Positions 18,401 through 31,106 of a stretch of 64,000 bases of DNA are shown piece after piece. The stretch lies in NCBI RefSeq assembly GCF_001280085.1, contig NZ_LGED01000114.1, positions 121,811-185,810 on the forward strand, read 5' to 3'. The stretch's first letter is position 1. Each line of letters opens with the position of its first letter. A program made the translations under genes and the position numbers. The stretch is from Saccharothrix sp. NRRL B-16348 (GTDB lineage Bacteria > Actinomycetota > Actinomycetes > Mycobacteriales > Pseudonocardiaceae). Below the pieces are notes generated by a model. It saw nothing but the letters and a program-made list of their open reading frames with translations, was not told the DNA's origin and searched no databases.

Positions 18401-21400
18401 TTCACCTCGCGTGACGTGCTCAAGCACCGCACGCCCGCCGCGATCGCCGCGATGGCCTCCGACGCGAGCGGGCACGCGGTGGTGGCGGACGACGGCGTGG
18501 GCGAGATCGAGCTGACGCCGATCGCGCACCAGCTCCGCGAGGATTTGTCCGAGCTGACCGACGTCACCCGCCAGTACAGCCAGTACGTCGTGCTGCACGT
18601 GCCCACCGGACTGGACGCGGTGAAGCTGGCCGGCGCGGTGCAGACCGTGATCGACCACCACGACGCGCTGCGCGCCAAGCTGAGCGTGCCGCTGCCCGGC
18701 CTGTGGAGCATGGAAGTGCTGCCGGTCGGCGCGATCCGGGCCACCAAGCTCGTCCGCCGCGCCCAGGTCGCCGAGTCCGACGACCTGGACGAGGCGGTGG
18801 CCGAGGAGGTCGCCCGCGCCAGGGCCGCGCTCGCGCCCGAAGAGGGCCGCGTGGTGCAGGCCGTGCTGGTGGACTCGGGCCTGGAGGCACGGCTGGTGCT
18901 CGTGGTCCACCACCTCGTGGTGGACGGCGTCACGTGGCGCATCCTGGTGCCCGACCTCGCCGACGCGGTGGCCGGCAGGCCGTTGCAGCCCGTCGGCACG
19001 TCCTACCGCCGTTGGTCGAAGGTGCTCGCCGAGCACGCCCGCGCCAGTGCCCGCGTCACCGAGCTGCCGTTGTGGGCGGGCCAGGTCCAACGCGGCGACG
19101 TCCCGCTGGGCAGCCGCCCGCTCGACCCGGCCCGCGACACCTACGGCACCGCCCGGTCGCTGCGGCTCGTGCTGCCGACCGAGCAGACTGCGGCCCTGCT
19201 GACCAAGGTGCCCGCCGTCTTCCACGCCGAGATCAACGACGTGCTGCTGGCCGGTCTCGCCGTCGCGGTCGCCGACTGGCGGCGCAAGCGGCTCGGCGCG
19301 GCCGACTCGGCGGTGCTGGTCGAGGTCGAGGGCCACGGCCGCGAGCAGGTCGCCGACGAGCTGGACCTGTCCCGCACGGCGGGCTGGTTCACCAGCGTGT
19401 TCCCGCTGCGCGTCGACCCGGGCGAGCTGGACCGCGCCGACCTCTGGGCGGGCGGCGCGAGCGCGGGCACCGCGATCAAGCGGGTCAAGGAACAGCTGCG
19501 CGCCCTGCCCGACCACGGCATCGGCTTCGGCCTGCTGCGCTACCTCAACCCGCAGACCGTCGGCGCGCTGGCCCGGTTCGGCACGCCGCAGCTCGGGTTC
19601 AACTACCTGGGCCGGTTCGCCACCCCCGGCGGCGCGGGCGCCGAGTGGTCGCTGGACGCGGGCACCGCCATCGGCACGGGCGTGCACCCGGACATGCCGC
19701 TGCGGCACGCGCTCGCCGTCACCCCGGTCACCGAGGACGGCCCGCACGGGCCGAACCTGGTCGCGGACTGGCTGTGGGCCGACGAACTGCTGTCCGAGAC
19801 CGACGTCGAGGACATCGCGCGCACGTGGTTCCGCGCGTTGGAGGCGTTCGTCGAGCACGCCGCGCTGCCCGGCGCGGGCGGGCACAGCCCGTCCGACTTC
19901 GACCTGGTCGAGCTGACCGAGCGGGAGATCGCCGACATCGAGCGCGAGACCGGCTCGGTGCTGGACGTGCTGCCGCTGTCGCCGTTGCAGAAGGGCCTGC
20001 TGTTCCAGGCCGAGTTCGACCGCGACGGCGCCGACGTCTACACCCTCCAGGTCGTCGTGGACGTCGAGGGCGCGTTGGACGTCGAGGCGTTCCGCGCCGC
20101 GGCGGAAGCGCTGCTGCGCAGGCACCCGAACCTGCGGGCGTCGTTCCACTCCCGCCCGTCCGGCGACGCGGTGCAGGTCATCCCGGTCACCGCGGCCCTG
20201 CCGTGGGAGGAGGTCGACCTCACCGGCATGGACCCCGACGACGCCGCACGCGAGCTGGCGCGGCTGACCGACGCCGACTGGGTGCGCCGGTTCGACATGG
20301 CCGACCCGCCGCTGCTGCGGTTCACCGCGGTCCGGCTGGCCGACGACCGGTTCCGGCTGATCTGGGCCGTGCACCACATCCTGGTGGACGGCTGGTCGAT
20401 GCCGATCTTCGCCCGCGAGCTGTTCACCCTCACCGCCAACGGCGCGGACCTGAACGCCCTGCCGCCGGTCGCGCCGTCGCGCGGCTACCTGGAGTGGCTG
20501 GCCGGGCAGGACGAGGAAGCCGCGCGCGAGGCGTGGCGGACCGCGTTGGACGGCGTCGACGAGGCGACCCGGATCGGCCCGGCCGACCGGCCGCGCGTCA
20601 CGGACCCGCCCGCGTCGCTGGTCGTGGACCTGCCGGAGGACTTCACCCGCAAGCTGTCGAGTTGGGCACGGGCCCGCGGCCTGACCCTGAACACCGTGAT
20701 GCAGGGCGCGTGGGCGCTCTTGCTCGGCCGGCTCACCGGTCGGCACGACGTGGTGTTCGGCGCGGTGCACTCGGGCCGCCCGGTCGACCTGCCGGGCATG
20801 GAGTCGATGGTCGGCCTGTTCCTCAACACGCTGCCCGTCCGGGTCAGGCTCGACCCGGCCGCCTCGGTGGCCGACCTGCTGGCCCGCGTGCAGGACGAGC
20901 AGCTCGACCTGACCCCGCACCACTTCCTCGGCCTGGCCGAGGTGCAGCAGCTCGGCGGCGTCGGCGAGCTGTTCGACACCGTGGTCAGCTTCCACAACTA
21001 CCCGATGGACACCGACGGCCTGTCCGGGATCATCCCGGGCGTCCGGCTGACCGGCGCCGAGGGCAGGCTGGTCGCCGAGTACCCGTTCGCGCTCTCCGTG
21101 TACCCCGGCCGGGAGGTGCGGCTGCTCGCCCAGTACCGGGCGGACATCTTCGGCGAGGACCACATCCGGTCCGTGGTCGACCGCTTCACGCGCCTGCTGC
21201 ACACCCTGGTCAAGGACCCGGACGCGCGCGTCGGTCAGCTCGACCTGCTGGCCGCCGACGAACGCGCCCGCATCCTGCACGAGTGGGGCGGCGCGATCAC
21301 CCCCGTGCCGGACGTCGTGGTCAACGACCTGTTCGAGGCACGTGCCGCGGAGGCGCCCGGCTCGACCGCGGCCGTCTTCCAGGGCGAGCGCCTGACCTAC

Positions 21401-24400
21401 GCCGAGCTGAACGCCCGCGCGAACCGGCTCGCCCGGATGCTCGTCGCCCGCGGCGTCGGACCGGAGGGCGTGGTCGCGCTGGCCATGCCGCGCTCGCTGG
21501 AGATGCTGGTCGCCGTCCTCGCGGTGCTCAAGGCGGGCGCGGCCTACCTGCCCATCGACGCCAAGTACCCCGCCGACCGGGTCGACTACCTGATCTCCGA
21601 CGCCACGCCGAGCGTGCTGCTGTCCACTGTGGACGTGGCCGTCACGCTGGACGTGGACGTCGAGGTGGTCGCCATCGACGCGATCGAGCTCGACGGCTAC
21701 TCGGACGGCAACCTCACCGACGACCACCGCGTGGCGCCGCTGCGCCCGCACCACCCGGCGTACGTCATCCACACCTCCGGGTCCACCGGCAAGCCCAAGG
21801 GCGTCGTGGTCGACCACGCCGGTTTCGTCGCGATGGTGCTCAGCCTGATCGACAAGTTCCAGGTCACGCCCGACACGCGGGTGTTGCAGTTCGCCTCCTA
21901 CAGCTTCGACGCCACGGTCTGGGAGATGGGCCTCGCGCTGTGCGGCGGCGGCACGGTCGTGGTCGCCGGCGACGACGCGCGCGGACCCGGCCAGGCCCTG
22001 ATCGACCTGATCAACGACAACGGGGTGAACCTGGCCGCGCTGCCGCCCGTGGTCGCGGGTGGGATGCCCGAGGGCACGGTGCTGCCCGCCGACCTGACCA
22101 TGGTCGTGGCCGGCGAGGCGTGCCCGCCGGAGGTGGTGGCGCGCTGGTCGGTCACCCACCGCATGTTCAACGGCTACGGGCCGACGGAGTCCGTGCTGGC
22201 CGCGACGGTCGGCGGACCGCTGTCGCCGGGCGGGCGACCGCCGATCGGCAGGCCCACCGCCGCGCACCGCGTGTACGTGCTCGACTCGCTGCTCCAGCCC
22301 GTGCCGGTCGGCGTCACGGGTGAGCTGTACGTCAGCGGCGGCCTCGCCCGCGGCTACCTGAACCGGCCCGGCCTGACCGCGGAGCGGTTCGTCGCCGACC
22401 CGTTCGGCGGGCCGGGCGACCGCATGTACCGCACCGGCGACCTGGTGAAGTGGCACCCGGACGGCCAGCTCGACTACCTCGGCCGGGCCGACGACCAGGT
22501 GCAGCTGCGCGGGTTCCGGATCGAGCTGGGCGAGATCGAGTCGGCGCTGTTGGCCCACCCGGACGTCAACCTCGCCGTGGCCGTCGTGCGTGAGGATGAC
22601 GAAGGCGATCGGAAGCTGGTGGCCTACATCGTCACCGAGGAGGGCAAGACCGTCCCGGCGGGGCTGCGCGAGCGGCTGGTCGAGGCGCTGCCCGAGTACA
22701 TGGTGCCGTCCGCGATCGTCGTGCTGGACGAGCTGCCGCTGACCACGCAGGGCAAGCTGGACCGCAAGGCGCTGCCCGCGCCGGACTTCGCGGGCCAGGC
22801 GCGGGGCCGCGGTCCGCGCAACCCGGTCGAGGAGATCCTGTGCGGCGTCTTCGCGGACGTGCTGCAACTGCCCCAGGTCGGCATCGACGACGACTTCTTC
22901 GCCCTGGGCGGCCACTCCATGCTGGCCACCAAGGTGATCAGCCGGGCCCGTGCCGCGCTGGGCGTCGAGCTGCCGATCCGGGCGTTGTTCGAGGCGCGCA
23001 CGGTCGCCGGCGTGGCCGAGCAGGTCGGCGGCGCGTCCGACGCGCGCCCGGCGCTGCGCCCCTTCCCCCGTGACGAGCGGATCCCGCTGTCGTTCGCGCA
23101 GCGCAGGCTGTGGTTCCTGGACAAGTTCGAGGACGGCACGACCGGCACCTACAACGTGCCGATGGCCCTGCGGCTGTCCGGCGACCTGGACCTGCCCGCG
23201 TTGCGCGGCGCGCTGCGCGACCTCGTGCAGCGGCACGAGATCCTGCGGTCGGTGTTCCCGGACGTCGAGGGCACGCCGTACCAGCGCGTGGTGGACGTGC
23301 CCGCGGACTACCCGGAGCTGCCGCTGACCCGGCTGCCCGGCGCGGAGCTGTCCGACGTGCTCACCGCCGAGGCCGACCGCGGCTTCGACCTGGCCACCGA
23401 GCCCGTGATGCGGGCCCGGCTGTTCGGTGTCGCGCCCTCGGAGCACGTGCTGCTGCTGGTGTTCCACCACATCGCGTTCGACGGCTGGTCGATCGCGCCG
23501 CTGGTGCAGGACCTGGCCACGGCCTACCGCGCCAGGGTGGCGGGCACCCGGCCCGACTGGTCGCCGCTGGCCGTGCAGTACGCGGACTACGCGTTGTGGC
23601 AGCGGGAACTGCTCGGCGACGAGCACGACACCGAGAGCCTGCTCGCGCGCCAGCTCGCCTACTGGACCCAGGCGTTGGCGGGCGTGCCCGAGGAACTGGA
23701 GCTGCCCACCGACTTCCCCCGGCCCGCCGTGAGCAACTACGACGGCGACGAGCTGCGGTTCGAGGTGGACGCCGAGCTGTACCACCGGGTGGTCGCGCTG
23801 GCCCGTGAGGCGGGCGCGAGCGTGTTCATGGTGTTCCAGGCCGCCCTGTCGGCGCTGCTGACCAAGCTCGGCGCGGGCACGGACATCCCCCTGGGCACGC
23901 CCACCGCCGGCCGCACCGACGACGAGCTCGGCGACCTGATCGGGTTCTTCGTCAACACGCTGGTGCTGCGCACCGACACCAGCGGCGACCCGACGTTCGC
24001 CGAGCTGCTGCACCGGGTCCGCGACACGAACCTGGCCGCCTACCAGCACCAGGACGTGCCGTTCGAGCACCTGGTCGACAAGCTCAACCCGGAGCGGTCG
24101 CTGAACAAGCAGCCGCTGTTCCAGGTCATGCTCGCGCTGAACAGCAGCGACGACATCCCGCTGCACCTGCCCGGCCTGTCCGGGCGGGTGGAGCCGGTGC
24201 GGTCGCAGCGGGCGAAGTTCGACTTCACCGTGCTGCTGGAGGAGCGGTACGCCGAGGGCGTGCCGACCGGGATGCACGGCGTGCTGGAGTACAGCACCGA
24301 GCTGTTCACCGAGGCGTCGGCACGACGGCTGGCCGAACGGCTCGTCGCGTTCCTGCGCACGGTGGTGACGGAGCCCGCCGCGCCGCTGAGCCGGGTCGAC

Positions 24401-27400
24401 GTGCTCGACGAGGCCGAGCGGGCGCACGTGCTGGCCGCCGGCACCGGACCGGTCCGGCCGCAGCCGTACGAGGGCGTGGTCGAACGCGTCCGCGCGCTGG
24501 CGCTGGCGCACCCGGACGCGGTGGCCGTGACCGACGACCACGGCAGCGTCACCTACGCCGAGCTGGTCGGGCGGGCGAGCGCGTTCTCCCGGCGGGTCGG
24601 CGACGGGCTGACCGCCGTGCTGGCCTCACCCGGCGTCGGGTTCGTCACCGCGGTGCTCGGCGTGCTAGGCGCGGGCGGCGGGTACGTGCCGCTGGACGTG
24701 CAGGCGCCGGTCGCCCGCGTCGCCGCGCTGCTGGCCGACTGCGGCGCGCGGCGGATCGCGGTGGACGAGGCGCACCTGGAGCTGGCCCGTGAGATCGCCG
24801 GTGTCGTGGAGATCGTCGTGCTCGACGGCGCGGTGGACGCGGAGTTGGCCCCTGCCCTCGGCGAGCCCGACGATCTCGCGTACGTGATCTTCACGTCCGG
24901 CTCAACGGGCAAGCCCAAGGGCGCGATGGTGCACCGCCGGGGCATGGTGAACCACCTGTGGTGCAAGGTGGACGACCTCGAAGTGTCCTCTTCGGACAAG
25001 ATCGTGCACAACGCGCCGGTCACGTTCGACATCTCGGTGTGGCAGATGCTCACCGCGTTGATGGCGGGCGGGCAGGTCCGGGTCACCGGCCGCGACACCG
25101 CCGTGGACCCCAACGCGCTGTTCGCCACCATCCCCGACGAGGGCGTGACGATCCTCGAAGTCGTCCCGTCGCTGCTGCGCGCGGCGCTGGACGCGTGGGA
25201 CATCACCGAGGAGACGCCCGCGTTGCCGGGGCTGCGGTGGCTGGTCGTCACGGGCGAGGCGCTGCCGCCCGACCTGTGCCACCGGTGGTTCGCCCGCTAC
25301 CCGGACATCCCGCTGGTCAACGCCTACGGCCCGACCGAGTGCTCCGACGACGTCACGCACGCGATCATCCGGCACGGCGACCCGCTGGGCGGCGCCCGCG
25401 TGCCGATCGGCCGCCCGGTCCGCAACACCCGGCTGTACGTGCTGGGCGACGACCTTCGCCCGGTGCCCGCCGGCGTGGCCGGCGAGCTGTACGTCGGCGG
25501 CATCGGCGTCGGCCGCGGCTACCTCGGCGACCGCGCCAAGACCGCGGTGACATTTGTGGCCGACCCGTACGGCGCGGTGTCTGGTTCTTTTGGGGCAACG
25601 CGCATGTACCGCACGGGTGACCGGGTGGTGCTGCGGCCGGACGGCCAGTTGGAGTTCCTGGAGCGCCGCGACCACCAGGTCAAGATCCGCGGCCACCGCA
25701 TCGAGCTGGGCGAGGTCGAGGCCGCGTTGCGCGCGGTGCCCGAGGTCGGCGACGCGGCCGTGGCCGTCGGCGGCGACCAGGGCGGCCACAAGCGGCTCAT
25801 CGGGTACGTCGTCGCCGCGCCCGGCTCGGCGCTGGACGTGACGGCGGTGCGGGAGGCGTTGGCCGACTCGCTGCCCGACTACATGGTCCCGGCCGCGATG
25901 GTGGTGCTGGACGCGCTGCCGCTGACCCCGAACGGGAAGGTGGACCGCAAGGCGCTGCCGGCGCCCGACCCGACGGCGACCGCCAAGGGCAGGGGCCCGC
26001 GCACACCGGTCGAGGAGATCCTGTCCGGCGTGTTCGGCGAGGTGCTGGGCACCGCCGAGGTCGGCGTGGAGGACGACTTCTTCGAGCTGGGCGGCCACTC
26101 GCTGCTGGCCACCCGGGTCGTCAGCCGGGTGCGCACGGTGCTGGACGTTGAGCTGCCCGTGCGCGCGCTGTTCGAGGCGCGCACGGTCGCGGGCCTGGCC
26201 AAGCTGGTCGTCGGCGCGGACCGGGCGCGGCCCGCGCTGCGGCCGGTCGAGCGGTCCGGCGACGAGGGCCTGCCGCTGTCGTTCGCCCAACGCCGGCTGT
26301 GGTTCCTCAACCAGCTCGAGGAGAGCTCCACCGGCACGTACAACATCCCGCTGGCGGTGCGGCTGACCGGTGAGCTGGACGTGCCCGCTCTCGCCGCCGC
26401 CGTGGACGACGTGGTGGCGCGCAACGAGATCCTGCGCACCGTCTTCCCCGACGTGGACGGCGTGCCGTACCAGCGGGTGCTGCCCGCCCGGCCCGGCGCG
26501 CTCGTGGTCGGCCGCACCGACGACATCGCGGCCACCCTCGCCGAAGAGGTCGACCGCGGCTTCGACCTCGGCGCGGAACCCGCCCTGCGGGCCCGGCTGT
26601 ACGAGGTGGGGGAGCGGGAGCACGTGCTGCTGCTGGTGTTCCACCACATCGCGTTCGACGGCTGGTCGTCCGCGCCGCTGGCCCGTGACCTCGCCACCGC
26701 CTACGCGGCCCGCCGCACGGGCGCGGCGCCGTCGTGGCAGCCGCTGCCCGCGCAGTACGCGGACTACGCGGTGTGGCAGCGGCAGTGGCTCGGCGACGAG
26801 CACGACCCGAAGAGCGTGCTGGCCGAGCAGCTGGCGTACTGGACGCACGCGTTGGCCGACCTGCCCGAGGAACTGGACCTGCCGACCGACTTCCCCCGGC
26901 CGGCGGTCAGCCACTACGAGGGCGACGTGCACCAGTTCGCCGTGTCGCCCGAGCTGCACGCGGGTCTGCAGGCGCTGTCCCGCGAGACCGGCGCGAGCGT
27001 GTTCATGCTCATGCAGGCCGCGGTGTCGGCGCTGCTGACCAAGCTCGGCGCGGGCACCGACATCCCGCTGGGCAGCCCCATCGCGGGCCGCACCGACGAG
27101 GCGCTGCACGACGTGGTGGGCTTCTTCGTCAACACGCTGGTGCTGCGCACCGACACCGGCGGCGACCCGACGTTCCGCGAGCTGGTGCGCCGGGTGCGGG
27201 AGACCGACCTGGCCGCCTACGCCCACCAGGACCTGCCGTTCGAGTACCTGGTGGAGGCGCTCAACCCGACCAGGTCGCTGGCCAGGCACCCGCTGTTCCA
27301 GGTGATGCTGGCGTTCCAGAACGACGACGACGCCGCCGAGGGGCTGCCCGGCGTGCACGCCGCCGTCGAGCCGATGAAGGCCGAGCGGTCCAAGTTCGAC

Positions 27401-30277
27401 CTCACGTTCGACCTGGTGGAACGGCAGGTCGACGGCGCACCCGCGGGCATGGACGGCGTGCTCGCCTACCGCACCGACCTGTTCCGCCGCGCCACCGTCG
27501 ACTCCATCGCGCAGCGGCTGATCCGGGTGCTCACCGCCGTGCTGGCGAACCCGGACGCGCCGCTGAGCGACGTGGACGTGCTCAGCGCGGCCGAACGGCA
27601 CCGGATCCTGGTCGAGTGGAACGACACCGCGCGCCCGTTCGACCGGGCGCTGGTGCCGGACATGGTCGCCAACCGGACCAGGCAGATCCCCGGCGTCACC
27701 GCCATGGCGGGCTCCGGCGGCGAGCTGACCTACCGGCAGCTGGGCGCGCGGTCGAACCGGCTCGCGCGTGAGCTGATCCGGCGCGGCGCGGGCCCGGAGA
27801 AGATCGTGGCCATCGCCGTGCCCCGGTCGTCCGACCTGGTCGTGGCGGCGCTGGCGGTGCTCAAGTCCGGCGCCGCGTTCCTGCCGCTCGACCCCGACCA
27901 CCCGGCGGACCGCCTCCGGCTCACCCTGGCCGACGCGTCGCCGATCCTGACCGTCACGACCAGCGGCACGGACCTGCCCGACGGCACGCCGAGGCTGCAC
28001 CTCGACGCGCCCGAGGTGGACAAGCTGCTGCGCGGTCGCGGCGGCGCGGCGGAGCTGACCGACCGGGACCGGCTCGCGCCGCTGCGGCCCGAGCACCCGG
28101 CGTACGTGATCTACACGTCGGGCTCGACCGGCAAGCCGAAGGGCGTGGTGGTCCCGCACCGGGCGCTGCGCAACCTGATCGCGGACATGCGGCTGCGGCT
28201 GGCCATGAGCCGGGACGACCGGCTGCTCGCGGTGACCACGTTCGGCTTCGACATCTCCATCCTGGAGGTGTTCGTGCCGCTGGTCTCCGGCGCGACGCTG
28301 ATCGTGGCCGACCGCGAGGTGGTGCGCGACCCGATCGCGCTCGGCGCGGCCGTGGTCGACACCCGCACCACCGTCATGCAGGCGACGCCGAGCCTGTGGC
28401 AGGCGTTGATCGAGGCCGACCCGGCGGCGCTGCGCCGGCTGCGCGTGGTGCTCACCGGAGGCGAGGCGCTGAGCGAGTCGCTGGCCGCGGCGCTGCGCGA
28501 GCACGCGCACGACGTGCGCAACATGTACGGGCCGACGGAGACCACGATCTGGTCGACGGTGGCCGAGGTGGACGGCGGCAAGCCGACCATCGGCAAGCCC
28601 ATCGGCAACACCAAGGTGTACGTGCTCGACCACGCGCTGCGGCCGGTGCCGGTCGGCGTGCCGGGCGAGCTGTACATCGGCGGCGACGGCCTGGCGCGCG
28701 GCTACCTCGGGCGCACCGCGTTGACCGCGGACCGGTTCCTGGCCGACCCGTTCGCCGGGCCGGGCGCGCGGATGTACCGCACCGGCGACGTGGTCCGGTG
28801 GGACGCCGAGGGCGAGATCGAGTTCCTGGGCCGCCGCGACCACCAGGTCAAGGTGCGCGGGTTCCGGATCGAGCTCGGCGAGGTCGAGGCGGCGCTGCGG
28901 GCCGTGCCGGAGATCGCGGACGCGGTCGTGGTGGCGTCCGGCGGCAGGCTCGTCGGGTACCTGGTGCCGGTCGCGGGCGCGGAGGTGCCGGAACCGGCCG
29001 TCGTGCGGCGGCGGATCGGCGAGACGCTGCCGGACTACATGGTCCCGTCCGCGCTGGTGGCGCTGGAGCGGTTCCCGTTGAACGCCAACGGGAAGGTGGA
29101 CCGGGCCGCGCTGCCCGCGCCCGACTTCGCCCACCGCACACCGTCCCGCGAACCGGCCACGGCCGCCGAACGGCTGCTCTGCGACGTGTTCGCCGACGTG
29201 CTCGGCGTGCCGTCGGTGCGGGTGGACGACGACTTCTTCGAGCTGGGCGGGCACTCGCTGCTGGCCACCGGCGTGGTGAGCCGGGCGCGCAAGGCCGGGC
29301 TGCGGTTCACCATCGCGGACGTCTTCGTGCACAAGACCGCGGCCGGGCTCGCGTCGATCGCCGAGGAGCAGGACGTGCCGTCGGCGGGCGCCTCGGCGGT
29401 GGCCAGGGTGTTCGACGAGGTGCGCGCGCTGGACACCGGTGACGACACGCTCGACCCGTTCGCGGTCGTGCTGCCGATCCGGCCGTCGGGGTCGAAGCCG
29501 CCGCTGTTCGTGCTGCACAGCGGTCTGGGGTCGAGCCTGCCGTACGTGGGCCTGGCCCGGTCGCTGGACCCGGACGTGCCGATCTACGGCATCCAGTCGC
29601 CCAGCGTCGGCCGGTTGGCGCCGCTGCCGTCCTCGATCGAGGACGTGGCCGCCGAGTACATCCCGCACCTCAAGTCCGTCCAGCCCGAGGGGCCCTACCA
29701 CCTGCTCGGCTGGTCGTTCGGCGGCGTGCTGGCGCACGAGATGGCCGTGCGGCTGCAAGCGCAGGGCGACGAGGTGGCGCTCGTCGCCAACCTCGACGGC
29801 TACCCGCACCGGACTGGGACCGAGGACGAAGAACTCGACCACGACGAGCTGCTGCTGCGCGTCATGGAGCAGATCGGGCACGACCGGCGCGAGTTCGCGG
29901 GCCGCGAGTTGAAGCCGGGTGACGTGGTCGAGGTGCTGCGCCGCGACCGGCACCCGTTGGCCGAGCTGGGTGAGCAGCGCCTGCTGGCCATGCTCGCCGT
30001 GGTGCGCAACCACGGCCGGATCATGGAGAGCTTCACGCCGTCCACCCTGCGCGGCGACCTGGTGCTGTTCTCCGCGACCGCGGACCGGACCGAGGACGAG
30101 ATCACCGAGCTGGCCGACGCCTGGAAGTCCTACGTGGACGGACAGGTTCGCGTGCGCCGCGTTCCGTGCGGGCACGAGTACATGATGCACCCCGAACCGC
30201 AGGCGCTGATCGGCGCGGCGATCGCGGACGAGCTCCGCCGGGTGCAGGGCAACCACACCGGGGAGGCACGACCGTGA
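15416..30277 (+). CDS. Four-module NRPS: C-A-T-E / C-A-T / C-A-T / C-A-T-TE
   Basis: 4953 residues. C1 has HHLLCDG at 132 and resembles EntF-type domains that accept an acyl group in trans. A1 spans about 445-935 (pocket D632); T1 serine is 979 in LGGDS; E has HHLVVDG at 1165 and FNYLGRF near 1395. C2 HHILVDG is at 1653, A2 about 1965-2455, T2 Ser2501. C3 HHIAFDG is at 2684, A3 about 3015-3505, T3 Ser3562. C4 HHIAFDG is at 3743, A4 about 4075-4560, T4 Ser4614. The TE has GWSFGG Ser4767 and His4920. My manual ten-residue codes are DIWEVTADDK for A1 and A3 (acidic, fits Dap), DAWAVAGLAK for A2 (unassigned) and DILQLGMIWK for A4 (glycine). Predicted peptide: starter, D-Dap, X, Dap, Gly. All catalytic motifs look intact. 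Substrate calls other than Gly are inference. Confidence 0.95.
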   Translation: MTEAVNLPLSAGQAEIWFDEKLNGRGVAYNSAGYLDIRGPLDVRALIAAARGMVDEAECTHTRYVEVDGAPRQVVTPLPELPLTELALTADEAADWMRADLATPFSLDEFPLFRLAVIKVAEDRHFFYMRIHHLLCDGYSQVVFWRRLAELYAGVDGKPIPPLSALLDGERAYEESAAAAKDKDFWANAFDETPDLVSLSTRTVSGPEVRGFLRRTDVLSKDTAEALRELASRSASTWPAVVLSAVAVYTQRLTGVGDVLLTLPATARMGATMRAVPGMVANYLPLRVRVSPRETRSDLLRRTSRELAKALKHQRYRVSRIRRGLGLASDDRRPFGPFVNILPQQTTFALGDCEVEVNNLSTGLIEDLMLTVVDAPDGGLEVHLNGNPELYTDEEAREHLARFTAFLDRFARADDDEPLARLDVLDRAERSAWLGATTGATRPDSFTDVVEQVRAFAAQRPHAVAVVEDDFDVTYSSLVARASALSRKLVGADLVGVLAAPGAGFVSAMLGVLGAGAAYVPLDTRAPAVRTAELVRDNGIKLLVVDPAHRAAAQEIGVETVVLDGAEDTDLAPVLGGPDDLAYVIFTSGSTGKPKGAMVHRRGMVNHLLAKVEDLGLTDRDSVVQNAPLTFDISVWQMLVPLVVGGRVRVVGRETAADPDQLFGLVADERISVLELVPSLLRAALDAWDVVEARPKLPSLRHLVVTGEALPPDLCLRWFARFPTVPLVNAYGPTECSDDVTHAFVTIEDAAGTTRVPIGRAVRNTSLYVLGDDLSPVPTGVPGELYVGGAGVGLGYLADPKRTAATFLADPFSGGRMYRTGDRVVRREDGQLEFLERRDHQVKVRGHRIELGEIETTLRGLSGIADAAVRVVSDASGGKRLVGYVVAADGRSLGDLRARLGEVLPDYLVPSVFVELPKMPLTAHGKVDRKALPAPDLTVGTSRAPRTPRERVLCEVVAEVLGLRDVGPDDDFFTLGGDSISSIQVVSRARRAGVVFTSRDVLKHRTPAAIAAMASDASGHAVVADDGVGEIELTPIAHQLREDLSELTDVTRQYSQYVVLHVPTGLDAVKLAGAVQTVIDHHDALRAKLSVPLPGLWSMEVLPVGAIRATKLVRRAQVAESDDLDEAVAEEVARARAALAPEEGRVVQAVLVDSGLEARLVLVVHHLVVDGVTWRILVPDLADAVAGRPLQPVGTSYRRWSKVLAEHARASARVTELPLWAGQVQRGDVPLGSRPLDPARDTYGTARSLRLVLPTEQTAALLTKVPAVFHAEINDVLLAGLAVAVADWRRKRLGAADSAVLVEVEGHGREQVADELDLSRTAGWFTSVFPLRVDPGELDRADLWAGGASAGTAIKRVKEQLRALPDHGIGFGLLRYLNPQTVGALARFGTPQLGFNYLGRFATPGGAGAEWSLDAGTAIGTGVHPDMPLRHALAVTPVTEDGPHGPNLVADWLWADELLSETDVEDIARTWFRALEAFVEHAALPGAGGHSPSDFDLVELTEREIADIERETGSVLDVLPLSPLQKGLLFQAEFDRDGADVYTLQVVVDVEGALDVEAFRAAAEALLRRHPNLRASFHSRPSGDAVQVIPVTAALPWEEVDLTGMDPDDAARELARLTDADWVRRFDMADPPLLRFTAVRLADDRFRLIWAVHHILVDGWSMPIFARELFTLTANGADLNALPPVAPSRGYLEWLAGQDEEAAREAWRTALDGVDEATRIGPADRPRVTDPPASLVVDLPEDFTRKLSSWARARGLTLNTVMQGAWALLLGRLTGRHDVVFGAVHSGRPVDLPGMESMVGLFLNTLPVRVRLDPAASVADLLARVQDEQLDLTPHHFLGLAEVQQLGGVGELFDTVVSFHNYPMDTDGLSGIIPGVRLTGAEGRLVAEYPFALSVYPGREVRLLAQYRADIFGEDHIRSVVDRFTRLLHTLVKDPDARVGQLDLLAADERARILHEWGGAITPVPDVVVNDLFEARAAEAPGSTAAVFQGERLTYAELNARANRLARMLVARGVGPEGVVALAMPRSLEMLVAVLAVLKAGAAYLPIDAKYPADRVDYLISDATPSVLLSTVDVAVTLDVDVEVVAIDAIELDGYSDGNLTDDHRVAPLRPHHPAYVIHTSGSTGKPKGVVVDHAGFVAMVLSLIDKFQVTPDTRVLQFASYSFDATVWEMGLALCGGGTVVVAGDDARGPGQALIDLINDNGVNLAALPPVVAGGMPEGTVLPADLTMVVAGEACPPEVVARWSVTHRMFNGYGPTESVLAATVGGPLSPGGRPPIGRPTAAHRVYVLDSLLQPVPVGVTGELYVSGGLARGYLNRPGLTAERFVADPFGGPGDRMYRTGDLVKWHPDGQLDYLGRADDQVQLRGFRIELGEIESALLAHPDVNLAVAVVREDDEGDRKLVAYIVTEEGKTVPAGLRERLVEALPEYMVPSAIVVLDELPLTTQGKLDRKALPAPDFAGQARGRGPRNPVEEILCGVFADVLQLPQVGIDDDFFALGGHSMLATKVISRARAALGVELPIRALFEARTVAGVAEQVGGASDARPALRPFPRDERIPLSFAQRRLWFLDKFEDGTTGTYNVPMALRLSGDLDLPALRGALRDLVQRHEILRSVFPDVEGTPYQRVVDVPADYPELPLTRLPGAELSDVLTAEADRGFDLATEPVMRARLFGVAPSEHVLLLVFHHIAFDGWSIAPLVQDLATAYRARVAGTRPDWSPLAVQYADYALWQRELLGDEHDTESLLARQLAYWTQALAGVPEELELPTDFPRPAVSNYDGDELRFEVDAELYHRVVALAREAGASVFMVFQAALSALLTKLGAGTDIPLGTPTAGRTDDELGDLIGFFVNTLVLRTDTSGDPTFAELLHRVRDTNLAAYQHQDVPFEHLVDKLNPERSLNKQPLFQVMLALNSSDDIPLHLPGLSGRVEPVRSQRAKFDFTVLLEERYAEGVPTGMHGVLEYSTELFTEASARRLAERLVAFLRTVVTEPAAPLSRVDVLDEAERAHVLAAGTGPVRPQPYEGVVERVRALALAHPDAVAVTDDHGSVTYAELVGRASAFSRRVGDGLTAVLASPGVGFVTAVLGVLGAGGGYVPLDVQAPVARVAALLADCGARRIAVDEAHLELAREIAGVVEIVVLDGAVDAELAPALGEPDDLAYVIFTSGSTGKPKGAMVHRRGMVNHLWCKVDDLEVSSSDKIVHNAPVTFDISVWQMLTALMAGGQVRVTGRDTAVDPNALFATIPDEGVTILEVVPSLLRAALDAWDITEETPALPGLRWLVVTGEALPPDLCHRWFARYPDIPLVNAYGPTECSDDVTHAIIRHGDPLGGARVPIGRPVRNTRLYVLGDDLRPVPAGVAGELYVGGIGVGRGYLGDRAKTAVTFVADPYGAVSGSFGATRMYRTGDRVVLRPDGQLEFLERRDHQVKIRGHRIELGEVEAALRAVPEVGDAAVAVGGDQGGHKRLIGYVVAAPGSALDVTAVREALADSLPDYMVPAAMVVLDALPLTPNGKVDRKALPAPDPTATAKGRGPRTPVEEILSGVFGEVLGTAEVGVEDDFFELGGHSLLATRVVSRVRTVLDVELPVRALFEARTVAGLAKLVVGADRARPALRPVERSGDEGLPLSFAQRRLWFLNQLEESSTGTYNIPLAVRLTGELDVPALAAAVDDVVARNEILRTVFPDVDGVPYQRVLPARPGALVVGRTDDIAATLAEEVDRGFDLGAEPALRARLYEVGEREHVLLLVFHHIAFDGWSSAPLARDLATAYAARRTGAAPSWQPLPAQYADYAVWQRQWLGDEHDPKSVLAEQLAYWTHALADLPEELDLPTDFPRPAVSHYEGDVHQFAVSPELHAGLQALSRETGASVFMLMQAAVSALLTKLGAGTDIPLGSPIAGRTDEALHDVVGFFVNTLVLRTDTGGDPTFRELVRRVRETDLAAYAHQDLPFEYLVEALNPTRSLARHPLFQVMLAFQNDDDAAEGLPGVHAAVEPMKAERSKFDLTFDLVERQVDGAPAGMDGVLAYRTDLFRRATVDSIAQRLIRVLTAVLANPDAPLSDVDVLSAAERHRILVEWNDTARPFDRALVPDMVANRTRQIPGVTAMAGSGGELTYRQLGARSNRLARELIRRGAGPEKIVAIAVPRSSDLVVAALAVLKSGAAFLPLDPDHPADRLRLTLADASPILTVTTSGTDLPDGTPRLHLDAPEVDKLLRGRGGAAELTDRDRLAPLRPEHPAYVIYTSGSTGKPKGVVVPHRALRNLIADMRLRLAMSRDDRLLAVTTFGFDISILEVFVPLVSGATLIVADREVVRDPIALGAAVVDTRTTVMQATPSLWQALIEADPAALRRLRVVLTGGEALSESLAAALREHAHDVRNMYGPTETTIWSTVAEVDGGKPTIGKPIGNTKVYVLDHALRPVPVGVPGELYIGGDGLARGYLGRTALTADRFLADPFAGPGARMYRTGDVVRWDAEGEIEFLGRRDHQVKVRGFRIELGEVEAALRAVPEIADAVVVASGGRLVGYLVPVAGAEVPEPAVVRRRIGETLPDYMVPSALVALERFPLNANGKVDRAALPAPDFAHRTPSREPATAAERLLCDVFADVLGVPSVRVDDDFFELGGHSLLATGVVSRARKAGLRFTIADVFVHKTAAGLASIAEEQDVPSAGASAVARVFDEVRALDTGDDTLDPFAVVLPIRPSGSKPPLFVLHSGLGSSLPYVGLARSLDPDVPIYGIQSPSVGRLAPLPSSIEDVAAEYIPHLKSVQPEGPYHLLGWSFGGVLAHEMAVRLQAQGDEVALVANLDGYPHRTGTEDEELDHDELLLRVMEQIGHDRREFAGRELKPGDVVEVLRRDRHPLAELGEQRLLAMLAVVRNHGRIMESFTPSTLRGDLVLFSATADRTEDEITELADAWKSYVDGQVRVRRVPCGHEYMMHPEPQALIGAAIADELRRVQGNHTGEARP

Positions 30278-31089
30278 CCACGTTGGACATCCCGCCGTCG
30301 GCGGCACCGCCGCTGGCGTCCGTGACCGAGGTCCTGGCCATCGCGGGCAGGCGGTTGCGGCGGCTGCGCCGCAACCCCGGCCGGCTGGTCGGCATCACGC
30401 TCAACCCGCTGATCACCATGGTCGCGCTGGGCTACCTGTTCTCCAGCGCCATCCAGATCCCGGGCAGCACCAACTACATCGAGTTCATCTTCGCGGGCGT
30501 GGTCATGCAGGGCGCCCTGGCCGCCGTCGGGCCGACCGCCATCGCGGTGGCGCTCGACGTGCAGGGCGGGCTGGTCGACCGGTTCCGGTCGCTGCCCATC
30601 TCGCGGTCCGCGGTGCTCATCGGGCACGTCATCGCCGACCTGCTGATCAGCATGATCGGGCTGGTCGTCGTGGTCGCGTTCGGCCTGCTGTTCGGCTGGC
30701 GCCCGCACAACGGCGTGCTGCCGACGCTGGCCGGGTTCGGGCTCGTCGTGGTGTTCACCTTCACCGTGCTGTGGGTCGGCGTGCTGCTGGGCATGGCGAT
30801 GAGCAACCTGGAGACCATCGAGTCCGTCGGCGGCCTGGTCGCCGTCGTGTTCTCGTTCCTGTCCACCGGTTTCCTGTCCGTGGACAAGCTGCCCGGCTGG
30901 ATCCAGCCCATCGCCCAGTGGAACCCGGTCAGCTCCGTGATCAGCGCCTGCCGTGACCTGTGGGGCAACGGCGCGCCGACCGGCACCGGGTTCCCGGCCG
31001 AGAACCCCAGCCTGGTGATCCTCGTGTCGCTCGGGCTGCTGTTCCTGGTCACGTCCGTGCTCAGCGTCCGCCGCTACCGCAACGCCTGA
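30274..31089 (+). CDS. ABC-2 type transporter permease, DrrB-like
   Basis: 271 residues from a GTG overlapping the NRPS stop (GTGA). Six hydrophobic segments are visible, and the ABC-2 signature region reads [20 protein letters not shown]. It most likely pairs with the ATPase at 32633-33577 to export the finished peptide or give self-resistance, as DrrA/DrrB do for daunorubicin. The position directly after the NRPS supports that role. Confidence 0.88.
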   Translation: MTTLDIPPSAAPPLASVTEVLAIAGRRLRRLRRNPGRLVGITLNPLITMVALGYLFSSAIQIPGSTNYIEFIFAGVVMQGALAAVGPTAIAVALDVQGGLVDRFRSLPISRSAVLIGHVIADLLISMIGLVVVVAFGLLFGWRPHNGVLPTLAGFGLVVVFTFTVLWVGVLLGMAMSNLETIESVGGLVAVVFSFLSTGFLSVDKLPGWIQPIAQWNPVSSVISACRDLWGNGAPTGTGFPAENPSLVILVSLGLLFLVTSVLSVRRYRNA

Positions 31090-31106
31090 AGGGACGGCAC
31101 CGCGCG

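Noticed and set aside
15347..24541. A 3064-codon open frame antisense to the NRPS, and another of 1801 codons at 24902-30307
   Set aside because: Both are mirror frames of the high-GC coding strand: low-complexity Arg/Gln/Val/Gly sequence with no domain, while the sense strand has every NRPS motif.
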